A stretch of DNA of 64,000 nt, taken from contig ML978225.1 in NCBI GenBank assembly GCA_010015745.1, positions 1-64,000 of the forward strand, written 5' to 3'. Source of the DNA: Setomelanomma holmii (lineage: Eukaryota > Ascomycota > Dothideomycetes > Pleosporales > Phaeosphaeriaceae). A model generated the notes under the pieces. That model saw only the letters and a program-made list of their open reading frames with translations. It had not been told where the DNA came from and made no database searches. The translations under genes and the position numbers were made by a program. The first letter of the stretch is position 1. The number at the start of each line of letters is the position of its first letter. Below, piece after piece: positions 1-9,275 of the stretch.

Positions 1-780
1 GTAGTTATTCTTGCTGCGCATTAGATTCTTAGCTTAGCAGATATACGCCTTCTTCAATAGTAAGAAACAGTATACATTAAGAGGCTGTAGAAGGTGCGAC
101 AAGTAAGAAGGTACACAGAGAGGAATAATCTTGTTATCTTTGCAGTACAGCTAGAAAGCAAGCGAGTCGTAGCTCTTGTAGCCGTTAATAATAAGCAAAC
201 ATACTGTGCCTACAGTACGTTTTTTTGTATAAGCGTTAAGTGCTTTAACTACGCTAGGCTAAGCTTATTTGTTGTCCAGCTATTTTGAGAGACTCTGATA
301 ACCTAATTAGAAGGTAGATTATTATTCTAGTACTAGGCAGAGAGGTAGTTCTTACTCTAGAAGATAACAAAGAGCAAGATTACCTACATAGTGGCGTTGA
401 TGCCTTAGATTACTGTAGTCTACTCTCGATTACTCTGCTGTACTGTCTTTAGCTATTCTTAACGCCCAGAGCTAGTAACTACTACTTGTCACAATCAAGC
501 CCTACGCCACTTGACCAAGAGCTACCAAAAAGGTACAGTGTGCCGAATAGGCATACTGGGCGTAGGATAGCATATATACTCGTCACACTACTCTACTTAA
601 TATCTAGCCTATTATAAAGCCTATTTTATTGAAGTTATAGGTATCTTCGTCTTAGATAATATACTTAGTCTTTGTATTCTCTACAAGCTTAAACTAGCCT
701 TATATAACTTTAGAATCCTCGCAGAGAGCTCTCTTATAGTTGTACTTTTAGTTCGTTACGACCTTGCCAGAAGAGAGCGC
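1..780. mobile_element. AT-rich, RIP-like degraded repeat DNA
   Basis: This stretch is clearly more AT-rich and TA-dinucleotide-rich than the gene-bearing DNA to the right, and every frame is crowded with TAG/TAA stops. No frame stays open for more than about 64 codons. Around 560-700 the plus frame gives short hydrophobic pieces broken by repeated stops, as expected for a transposon coding region hit by C-to-T mutation. I cannot assign it to a transposon family. The assignment as degraded repeat is inferred from composition and from the neighbouring LTR-like segment. Confidence 0.5.
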
Positions 781-1100
781 CCTGACACGATGATTATGAC
801 CACTAATCACCGTCGTACCAAAATCATTGATCAAAGGATCACGTGACACGCTCAGTGATCAACAAGGCCTGGCGACCCTGAGCAACTGAGCACACATGAG
901 ATCGACCCTGCTCAGGTTGAGCAACGCTCAACGACCACTGAGAACTGCTCAGCTACACTGAGTATATAGACATAGACGATGGCCTCCTATAGACCATCGT
1001 GTTCAACTTCGTATTAGCAATCAATCATTCTTCTCACGAACCTGATACTCTTTTCAGAAGCGCCCTCTTACTGTCTCAGTATTGACACCCATTGCAGTAT
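781..1100 (+). mobile_element. LTR-like segment (putative solo or 5' LTR)
   Basis: Composition changes abruptly at about 780. The segment begins near a TGACACG motif, carries many GCTCA/TGAGC repeats (850-960), then a TATATA box (963-968) and a 7-bp inverted repeat (976-982 against 994-1000). A CT-rich stretch follows, with a frame resembling a retroelement gag. This order (repeats, TATA box, short transcribed leader, open frame) is typical of fungal Copia-type LTRs. I found no second LTR copy in the window, no confirmed primer-binding site and no target-site duplication, so the ends are approximate and the call is tentative. Confidence 0.35.
963..1000 (+). promoter_or_regulatory. TATA box plus 7-bp hairpin
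   Basis: TATATA lies at 963-968. It is followed by ACGATGG (976-982) and its exact inverse complement CCATCGT (994-1000), separated by 11 bp. If the LTR reading is right, this would be the element's core promoter and start-site region. Confidence 0.35.
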
Positions 1101-1109
1101 CCCCTTGGT

Positions 1110-1372
1110 ATACCCCCGAGAACCAACCGCTAGACCCAATACAGATACCCTTCTGTACAGGCCTTCACATAATTAAACGCGACCTTAAGCTTAAGATAGC
1201 GCTTAACGAAGTTGTGAGCCTAGTTAACGCCTACTAGCAGTTAGCTACGCTCCTTGCGCAATAGATCGGCTATATCCATTACAGCATTGAGCCTAGGCGG
1301 AAATCCTCGCTCGTTAAAATTAAGTATGTAAATAACAAGTACTCTCTCCTCTAATAGACGAAGGTTTCTTAA
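1110..1372 (+). pseudogene. RIP-mutated gag-like fragment
   Basis: The plus frame through this interval reads as a basic, Leu/Lys-rich protein segment with several TAG stops, including tandem stops near its end. Several TAGs fall where Gln (CAG) would suit the context, the change expected from RIP C-to-T mutation. Its place just downstream of the LTR-like segment suggests the start of a retrotransposon gag. It is non-functional. I did not match it to a named family. Confidence 0.35.
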
Positions 1373-1400
1373 GTTAGGTGCGCATTCGCGTCTTGAAGAG

Positions 1401-2670
1401 GTGCTAGCACGACAGTTCTGTAGCGTCGTTCAAGGGACGTTGTATACTGAAGCAACGCGCTGCAAGGGCATTGTCGCGTCTTGCCTAAGAGCCTGGATTG
1501 CGGTCTGTATACGACGGTTTTTTTGATTCTGATTGCATATCGCTACGTGGAGGCATCGCGTAGTTAAGGTGGTTTTGGTGTGGTCTTAGCATAGAGTCCC
1601 GGTTCGCTTGTGAGGTACGTTACACTTCTTGTATCTTGCTATAGACAGTCTAATATGTAGACTTGTATTTAGACCTTGTTGTGCAGGAAATAGCTTATAC
1701 ACTCAAGTATTGCTGTTCTTAACGTTCGACTCGCTTCACCTTCTTTACTTAGACCTCAGCATAATTACCAAGTTCACATCCAACCCGTTATCCTCCTCTT
1801 TCGTGAATCGGACCGGTTCAGCCACACACACATGCGCGATTCGCGGCATCCTGTGCAAATGGAGTGGGGTATTGTTCCTTGTGCTCTCACAACATGTCAT
1901 ACAGTGCAACCTGTCGGGAATCAAATGTGCTTGCGCAGTCGTGAGTAGCGATGCGTGAAGTCGGTTTCAAGTGTCGCAAAATGCGGTGCTGGCGATGGTG
2001 GTGGTGGTGTGAGGTGCAAGCATTCTTCCGGTGTCTGTTACCATGTCGTTAGAGCTGGGATAGTCTCACCATATTTGGTCACATACCGAGCACACCGAGT
2101 GTGAGCGTTCTCTTGCTTGTGCCTCGAGAGCTTGCGCTTCGTAGGTGTATGTGATGCGTAGGAGATCGTGAATTGTAAGGCAAGTTGTCGACATCTTTGC
2201 GTTGTTATGGAAACTTCTTCATTCTCAACCTTGCGACTTCTTAGGTTGACTGCACTTCCAATCCGAATGCGAGATCCGATGTTCTTCTAGTCCTCAATCA
2301 AGTCTGGCTGAATCTTGTCTTGCTCACAAATACTCGTGATGTGGTTGGTCCAGACCGCTTACTCATATGCTCATTCGTCTCTTGTGGCACACTTCGAACT
2401 TTGTAGCAATGAGCAAGAAACATCACGCAGGCAGGTACTCACGGAGCGATATTTAAGGTTTGTACGGAACCATCTGTCGTGACCCCTCACACCAACAAGG
2501 CGCCCATGCATCACATGCGTTATCGAGCTAGCACTCCGATCGTTCATGCAGAGGATGCGTACTCGTTCCGTTCATCATTGGGTGATATCGGGCTCGGAGT
2601 TGTTCTTGTGACGAAGAGCGTGCTCTTTTATTGTTGCCTGGAGGCGAGTGAGATTGTTCGCAGTGTTCAA
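1401..2670. other. No gene recognised
   Basis: Base composition returns toward that of unique DNA. The frames are short (the longest plus frame is about 109 codons at 1629-1958) and have no recognisable domain or gene context. A GGTGGTGGTGGTG run occurs near 1998. I see nothing here that supports a gene. Confidence 0.5.
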
Positions 2671-2680
2671 GTCAGGAGAC

Positions 2681-2720
2681 GATGAGGGAACAGCGCCGGA
2701 GATGAGGGAACAGCGCCGGA
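2681..2720. repeat. Exact 20-bp tandem duplication
   Basis: The 20 bases at 2681-2700 are repeated without change at 2701-2720. The duplication lies at the 3' end of the broken beta-propeller gene on the minus strand. Because 20 is not a multiple of three, it shifts the frame there. Confidence 0.9.
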
Positions 2721-4750
2721 GATGATGTTTGGCCGATACAGCCGAGCGAGATGTCCGAATTATGTGGAATGGCCGGAGGTAATCCATTGACGGCAACGAC
2801 GAGATACACCCTGCCATCGCCAAAGACCGGTCTGCCGAACTTCATGGCTCCTTGCAACTTCGGCACGGGAATTTTGACCAGCGACTCATTCTCCGGAACA
2901 GCTTTGTATGCTAACAAACCCTTCTCAACATCTGTGACCCACACAATGCCACTACGTGGCGTGCCCCGATCGCTGGTTACAGTGGGCGTACCAACACCGA
3001 TCGAATGCAGGGTCGTCTTTGCGGATTTGCCTGCGAGCGTGAACAGATGGTTGGATGAATTTGACGACTTGAACGCGTATGCTGACAATGGCGCGTTGCC
3101 AGGGTCAACGTAGATGTATCCTTGTCGAGGGGGTAAGACCCTATGCCACCATAGACTTCGCCGTGCAGGTAGATAGTCTGCGGGACACTATCAGTGCCGT
3201 TTCGACCTTGTCGGAAGCCACCCAAATTATCAAGGTCTTGCATGTACATCTTCGAGTTTCTGCTTGTCGCAACACCCAAGTTTCGTCTGTCTGTTGTCTT
3301 GAATGTCTCATCGAGTACGGCGAAACCACCGCTTCCAACATTTCAGCTTCCGTCATTTGGATAGTCAAAGGGACGAAACCAACCCATAAGCTGTAGACCA
3401 AGTCCACCTGCTTCATCAAGCGTCACATGCGCCACAGAATCCGATAATGTATCCTGCCGGACATCGGTGACCCAGAGACATTCGTCTCGACAGAGCCGCC
3501 ATTGTCCGTTGTCAAGTAGACATGCCTGCCATTTGAGGCTATTCCGATCTCACTTTGCCATATTCCTCCGGTACTACCACCATCTCATTTGGCCCAATCG
3601 TCGGTGAACGGTGGATCTGGCCCAGCCTGAGTCGCCCAACGGTAGATATTGCGGCTCCGTAGGTTGACAGCCACTACAGAGCTTGTATTATTGAAAGTAT
3701 CGCAAAGCCCGCCGATATCAGCATACAGTATGTCCCCAGGTAGCAAAAGTGATGTTTGCTGCAGAACGAGACCCCCTTAGAGACATCTTGCGCGAATCAT
3801 TGTTGTGTGGCAGGTCGTTTATCGGTAGTGGGAACTTGTGTAGATCCTGAAGTGTATTCAAGTATATACCGAAGTGGTAGTAAATCCCATTGAGTGGAGG
3901 TGCCGCACCACCTGGTACACGGTAGTCCCTATCGACATTAATATGGGACATATGAGCCTGAGTAGCTTCAAGTACTCGATGTATGACTTGGCATAGAAGA
4001 ACGCAATTCCATCGTCGTAATCTGTATAGGTTACTGGCATTCCCATGATTCCCATCGACTGCCCTAACTTTGTACAATTTGCTCCTTGCATTGGCCATGG
4101 GGGCAATATTTGACGCTTATTGATCAGCTCGCCAGTCGCTGTATCGAAGGTGCGAACCCGATTCTCTGTGGATGCAGTAAAGACAATCTGACGGCCCGTT
4201 GAAAGGAGTGTATGTACGAGCGGGCGGGCCCAATGCTATTCTTTGTAAGCATTGCCTGAATGCCTACACGGTGGTTACGCACTTTTTCATCCGAGCTGGA
4301 AGTTGCATTCAGAGCTGCTCAATTCGTGGCACCGTATCCGGCGTGATGCTGTGGTCGCCTCTAAGATATGAATATTGACCTATATCAGCATCTTGAGGGT
4401 GCTCGGATGGAGCTGCGTCACTCGAACATAGCCACATAGACGAAACGTGTATGTAGATCTTGAAGCGCATCTTATGAGGTTGAGGGTATGGATGGATTGC
4501 TTTCATGCCCATTATTAAATAGCCAGAGCCGTTCGGCAGAGCTGGTGGGCCTTTTGGACTAACGACATAACCAACGCAGCGCAACGGAACGCCGTCTAGG
4601 GTAGATCGTGAAGACTCTCGCTGCATTGGTTGCAGCATGTGCCGGATAGTGCCTATGCAAGGTTCTGTATGTTACCTGATTTGATTGTGGGGCAAATTTC
4701 CCGCTCCATGTGATCTGTGTCGTGGTGTACATTGTAGCACAAGATGGAAA
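2690..4750 (-). pseudogene. Decayed secreted beta-propeller (PQQ-enzyme-like repeat) protein
   Basis: The minus strand carries successive pieces of one protein in different frames. Around 3700-3500 a Gly/Ser-rich piece contains GGIW-type residues. Around 3380-3120 a piece contains KMYMQDLDNLGGFRQG and YGGIGSYPLD. From 3088 to about 2720 a piece contains GIVWVTDVEKGLLAYKAV. The order and motifs match the fungal secreted eight-bladed propeller proteins related to PQQ-dependent dehydrogenases, often annotated as WSC-domain proteins. Frame changes near 3100 and 3280, an in-frame stop near 3330 and the 20-bp duplication at 2681-2720 break it. Pieces upstream (3720-4750) are probably its N-terminal part but are less certain. 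No intact start or full-length frame exists. It is called a pseudogene, though sequencing error at single sites cannot be excluded. Confidence 0.6.
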
Positions 4751-4932
4751 CACACTCTGGGCGATTGTCTAGACATTCATCTTGGACATTCGACTGGGTC
4801 TCGATCTGGCTCGCTATGAGTAGATATTGCATCGACTCGCATCGGTATACGTTGCGGAAGATTGTGGCGATGTCAATTTGTCACTATCGCTCAGACACTT
4901 TATTCTACTGTCGAGTTGTGCACCATTGGTTT

Positions 4933-5384
4933 TCAGGAGAAGCCTAGTTCTCGCACTGGATCTTTTCTGTCAATGTTTGTCGACTGCGGGTCCTGCTTCT
5001 TGGGTTGTGTCTGGTTCGTCTTTGCTTTATCGCATTGGACCTTGATAACGGTTTCGCCCCATGTGGCGCAGCAGCGATAGCACATATCGACTTGCTCCTT
5101 CCACTGCACCCACGTCAGCTGGATGTTTGAAGGGCTCATTCTTGAGGGCTCACAAAGGCTTCCGGACACTTTAGTGCCGACGTGCCGCACTGCTGCAGAC
5201 ATACTTTCTTGCCTCGAGGATTGACTAGTGCATCTTTGGGATCTGTCCAAGATACTGCAGGCCGTGCAATTAGCAGCGCGGTGAAGAAGACAAAGAGTAA
5301 CATTGAAGCGGCTACTGACGAGGCGCCAGCATGAAAGAAGGAGAAGACAGCATCTGTTGTGATCGTGTGAAGTGTGGTCGGCAT
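4933..5384 (-). CDS. Small cysteine-rich protein, probably secreted (effector-like candidate)
   Basis: Two exons, 5384..5154 and 5103..4933, flank a 50-bp intron (GTGAGC...GCTGACG...TGCAG), giving 133 aa. A second in-frame Met at 5303 would give 106 aa and a cleaner signal peptide: MLLFVFFTALLIARPAVS, then a polar mature region. I favour that shorter start, but the first ATG is kept as the outer boundary. The mature part has seven cysteines spaced C-x3-C-x6-C-x11-C-x2-CC-x11-C, with a Lys/Gln/Asn-rich tail. Splicing is needed to join the two Cys clusters, which supports the model. I recognise no family. It sits between two pseudogenes and close to degraded repeat DNA, a setting common for fungal effector genes. 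The odd number of cysteines leaves one unpaired. Function unknown. Confidence 0.5.
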
Positions 5385-5636
5385 TCCAAGGTTCTTGGGA
5401 GGCTTCGGCTAGACGGGATCTCATCCTTCAGGCTGTTGGTGACATCACGGTCCGAAGAACGAAGCGAGGGTCGAGCACTGAACACCTTGTAAGTGCACCG
5501 TCCAGAACCTCACCCAAGTGCTCGTAGGTTTGCGAGTAGCCCGCAGAGCATAGAACATTGTCAATGATTTGGCAGGGAGCTCTAGAGTCTAGAGCCATGC
5601 GTGACCCCAGCGAACTGTCATCTATTCCTCTTCCAT

Positions 5637-6372
5637 TCACTGGGTCATGTCCTCCTTCGCGCCATCGACCTCAAGGTCCAGTTCAGAGCACCACCGGATG
5701 GTCTCGAGTTCCTTGCATGCCTTTCCCGTGCTTTCGCTTCTTCCTTGCTGGTTCAGCATATCTGTTACCCTCCATTACCCCTGCACTCCTTGCCTTTGTT
5801 GTCAAATCATCCTGAAGTCGTCGAGTTGCTTGTTCCAGATGCACAATCCGGCTATTTCTTTCCTTGATTGCAATATTCTTGGATTCCAGTGCTACCTGGA
5901 GGCCTCTGATTTCGGCCTTCAGAGAATTTGGTCGAGCTCGGGCAGCGTCAAGCTCAAGTTGTAGAACGTTGTTTCCGGCCTCAAGTTGATCTATGCGCTG
6001 TGTCGCTCCTGGACTCGAAGGTCCGTGTCCTTCGTCATGACTTGTACGAACTGTATCCAATTCCTGCTGCAGAGCTTGGATGCGGTCCTCCAAAGCGGCG
6101 ATCGCCCGCAGGTAGCCGGTTTGCAGGCGCGTTAACGATTCGGAGTAAGTGTCATTTGCCGAGGGAGACTTCTTCTCTTTGAAGCGACAGCGAGGCTGTG
6201 TGACTCAGATGAACCGCCTCTCGTCGTTGACATGGTGCTGGTCCTGGGTAGGCGCCTAGGGCTGGTCAGCAAGTTACTTCGAAGATGCTCGAATGGGCAT
6301 ACACACAGCCACCGGCGGAAGTAACGCTATCTCATCAACGATGCGCGGGTCCGGCCCGGGGGTTTCCGACAT
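5637..6372 (-). pseudogene. Coiled-coil protein, broken by a stop and frameshifts
   Basis: Exon 1 (6372..6307) starts with an ATG encoding MSETPGPDPRIVDEIALLPP and ends at a GTGTGT donor. A 51-bp intron with a CTGAC branch site ends at TAG, and exon 2 begins at 6255 in a matching phase. The frame then meets a TGA near 6208, in a context that otherwise reads smoothly on both sides. It resumes as a long heptad-rich coiled coil (about 6180-5760: ALEDRIQALQQELDTV, RIDQLEAGNNVLQLELDAAR). Near 5750 coding sense moves to another frame (KELETIRWCSELDLEV) and ends at TGA 5637-5639. The intact intron phase argues for a once-real gene, and one premature stop plus at least one frameshift argue for decay. 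Family unknown. Confidence 0.5.
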
Positions 6373-6880
6373 GTCGTTCGCACTTGGATAGGTTCAAGGG
6401 TTAGATTCAAGTTAAAGGATGAAGGTCGAGGTCAAGGCATAGGGGACAGCAACTTGGAAGGCACTGCGTCAATAACCAGATGTGGTGAGGGTGAAAGCTG
6501 CTCGGGCAAACAATTGTTCCGTCGATAGCTTACCCTCTTGTCGTTTTGATCGGTGATGGTGGTCGTGAAAAGGTACTGTTGTAGATATGGGCTTCTAACT
6601 GGGGCATGCCCGAAGTTACAAGTAGTTTTCTGTTGCAAGGGTGAACGATGAGGTTAAGTAGTGTCTCAAGCAATGAGAGCGAAGAGGAAGCCATTGGTTT
6701 ATTAGACACGGTTCTCGCCTGGAAAACTTATACTACCTCACGGCGCAACATTCTGCTTGGGAGGGCCCCCATTGCAAAAGTTCGTCACATGCACATCCAC
6801 AGCGGCTGCGCGATGTCGTGCATAAATTCCTGCGCTGATATCTTATCCCTTTGCTATCGACAGATCCATCAAGTGTACGC
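6373..6880. other. Intergenic, no gene recognised
   Basis: This lies between the 3' end of the NDUFA2 homologue and the start of the coiled-coil pseudogene, both on the minus strand. There are only short frames and no recognisable domain. Confidence 0.5.
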
Positions 6881-7330
6881 TTATATCTTCGATTGTACCA
6901 GTTCGGTGACTTGTTGCTCGATCGCCTTGTCATCCAGGCCCTTTAGCGGCAGCTTCTTCTCTTTTCCGAAGTCTGTGGTGCCATGTCAGTCAGATGCACA
7001 TCTCGTTCGCCGCACCGCATGGTGACTCTGTACGCACCAAATCTCGCATAGACGGTTGGCTCTGTGCCGCTGGCTTCCCGGATCATGATGGGCGTGTGTG
7101 GATTGTGCTTCTTCATCGTCGGGTAGCTGCGGGTGAGGAAGTTACTGTTATTGTATGGTTAGCTGTGATTCTTCAAAGGCGATCCAATGCGCCATTCCTG
7201 TGGTTGCGCACTGCAGCATGCTCGGATAGTGGTGGATTGCATACCGTACTGGGGCGCTGTGCTCGCTGGTCTGGCAAAACAGAAACCTCAACTCCTTCAG
7301 TCCAGAGCCGAACGCGTACTTTGACGCCAT
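6881..7330 (-). CDS. NDUFA2: NADH:ubiquinone oxidoreductase (complex I) accessory subunit B8/NDUFA2
   Basis: Three exons (7330..7245, 7144..7038, 6972..6881) give 94 aa. The N-terminus MASKYAFGSGLKELRFLFCQ, followed by TSEHS, is the hallmark of the 10.5-kDa B8 subunit. The second exon encodes NFLTRSYPTMKKHNPHTPIM and REASGTEP, the third the DFGKEKKLPLKGLDD tail. Length matches the family (about 95-100 aa). The protein has a thioredoxin-like fold and sits on the peripheral arm of complex I on the matrix side of the inner mitochondrial membrane. It has no catalytic centre of its own. Introns are 100 and 65 bp, with GTATGC and GTGCGT donors. It is divergent from a mitochondrial pyruvate carrier gene 287 bp away. 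Confidence 0.93.
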
Positions 7331-7617
7331 TGTGAAGTGTCCCAGCGTTGTTGCGCGCAGTTCAATTAGGATTGCCGTCGCAAACGACCTGATCGAAGTT
7401 GACGTTCGTGAAGCTCCAAAAGCGCGCCTTGCCTGGGCGAGTTAAGCCAATCGGAGGCAGGCCCAGCGTAATCCCGTCGATGAATCTCTGGCCCGGTATC
7501 GCGAACAGACGTTGAGGATCCGCACACGACGCCTCCGTCACTCCCTCTCCACTCCCTCCAAATAATCCACGTGCTCTCGACACCGCCTCGAGACGCTGCA
7601 GTGAAGAGACGGTCATC
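7331..7617. promoter_or_regulatory. Bidirectional promoter region of NDUFA2 and MPC genes
   Basis: Only 287 bp separate the start codons of two divergent nuclear genes for mitochondrial inner-membrane proteins. The region holds a CCAAT box followed by CGG (7447-7451), a candidate site for the HAP/NF-Y complex, which in fungi is known to activate respiratory genes. No clear TATA box is seen. Confidence 0.45.
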
Positions 7618-8212
7618 ATGTCGTTCCGCCCGGGATCCCGCATCTTTAACAGCTTCCGGCCACTCTTCCGACAGGGACAAGCAAATGCCCGCCGACGAGC
7701 CACCACCGCCGCGGGGCCTGGCGGCTTCGCGGGCTTCTGGAACAGCCCCATCGGACCCAAGACAGTTCACTTCTGGTATGCTTGCACCTGATCAAGTGCG
7801 CCGGCTGCCTGCTCTGCCGGCGCATTGCGAAATGCGAAAGTAGTACACGCTTTCCATGAACAGTCATGCTAACAACCACCACAGGGCTCCAGTCATGAAA
7901 TGGGGCATGGTTCTGGCCGGCGCTTCAGACTTCAGCCGCCCCGCCTCACAGCTTTCTTTCACCCAGAACTTCGCCCTCATGTGCACAGGCGCCATCTGGA
8001 CGCGCTGGTGCTTCGTCATTCGACCCAAGAACGTCGCGCTTGCCGCTGTCAATGCGCTGGTATTCGCGGTCGGCGCGACACAAGTTACTAGGATTTATCT
8101 ATACAACAAGAGCTTGGAGGGCACAGAAGGTCAGGCCAAGCTCGAGGGCAAGGAGCTTGAGACGGATCTGAAGGCGACGGCACAGAAGGCGGAGAAGGCG
8201 GTCAAGGCTTAA
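7618..8212 (+). CDS. MPC2: Mitochondrial pyruvate carrier subunit (MPC2 type)
   Basis: Two exons (7618..7775, 7885..8212) give 161 aa. After an Arg/Ser-rich N-terminus that may act as a mitochondrial signal, the body reads FWNSPIGPKTVHFW, then APVMKWGMVLAGASDF, then TGAIWTRWCFVIRPKN. This is the conserved MPC core with its membrane helices. The MPC complex carries pyruvate across the inner mitochondrial membrane as a heterodimer of MPC1 with an MPC2-type partner. The Lys/Glu-rich C-terminal tail (about 35 aa) is longer than in animal MPC2 but common in fungi. The intron (109 bp, GTATGC...CACAG) splits a Trp codon, and joining restores FWAP. Assignment to MPC2 rather than MPC3/FMP43 naming is by motif only. 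Confidence 0.9.
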
Positions 8213-9275
8213 GCAGAGGCTCGAGTCGGAGCACTGCATCTATAATTGGACTCCATTCCAGCAGCAACAAGTATATCTACTGCGATAATCAGTCCATGCG
8301 GGCGGCCAGAGCTTCAATTTACACTTCTGCCATTGCTGTACCGGCCCCTCTTGCCCAAACTACCACCTCCCCAAACACCCAATCACAATCCGTTCGCCGA
8401 GGTGCGCTGGTCATCGCAAGTTATCGTAGCAAATCGTGCCCTCAAAAGCAGAGATAGACACATGGGGAGAGGTGGAGCTACCGACGCACGCTCATGTGTG
8501 AAGATATAAAATGAAGTATGACCGTGAAATGGACACAGGCACAATTTCATGACTGAAGTGTATCGTCTAGTCAAATTGGATGCAAGGTTCCGCCACTTAA
8601 CCAGTTCAATCCACGGGCCAGAGGCACAGTAGACATGCACGTTTGGCAAAGGTATACCGTCATCTGACTTCGACGCAAGAGCCCTGTCAAAGGCACAAGC
8701 TTGACCTCAGACGACCCAGTGATCGATCCCCGCTTCCTCCAAGTTTATCGAACATCAGGCGGCTGCGTCAAGTTTCAAGTTACTGGGAGCTAACGAATCG
8801 TTGTTCTGGAAGAGCTTGGCATCGTCCAGGCGCGTTCACTTGCAGGCTAGCCAACCGTTGGGCGAGCGGATCCAGTAGCAGGGACAACGTTGTTTCGATC
8901 GCGTGCTGAGCAAGCCGGGCACGCGTTGTACGAGCACACGTTGTCACTGTGGTCCTCGATGGGTGCTGTGATGCTGTGGTGCTGTGAAGAGGGTTGCGTG
9001 TGTGCTGCAGCTACTGACTGGCGTGCTTCGCGTAGAGACGCGCTTGGCCCTGCGATACGCCGGGACGTCATCGTAGGGACCACAGCTGCCGGCAGGGTGC
9101 TAGCAACCCTTACCAACGATCGCAGAGGCGGCAAGGGTGTGTGCCCTGCTTCACGTGCAGCTCGACATGTCGCCCAGTTCTGGGAAATTTGTTAACTGCC
9201 AGGGACACCGTCCTTGGTCGTCCATTTATATTTTCCTCAGCATGCGTCGTGCCTGCCGCGTTGCCACTCGTTATC
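8213..9275. other. Intergenic, no gene recognised
   Basis: About 1 kb between two plus-strand genes. Frames are all under 100 codons with no domain or splice continuity that I can see. A CAT/TATATTTT-rich stretch at 9225-9245 lies just upstream of the next gene and may belong to its promoter or leader. Confidence 0.5.

Noticed and set aside
2751..3113. Plus-strand 120-codon frame
   Set aside because: It is the antisense of the recognisable beta-propeller fragments on the minus strand.
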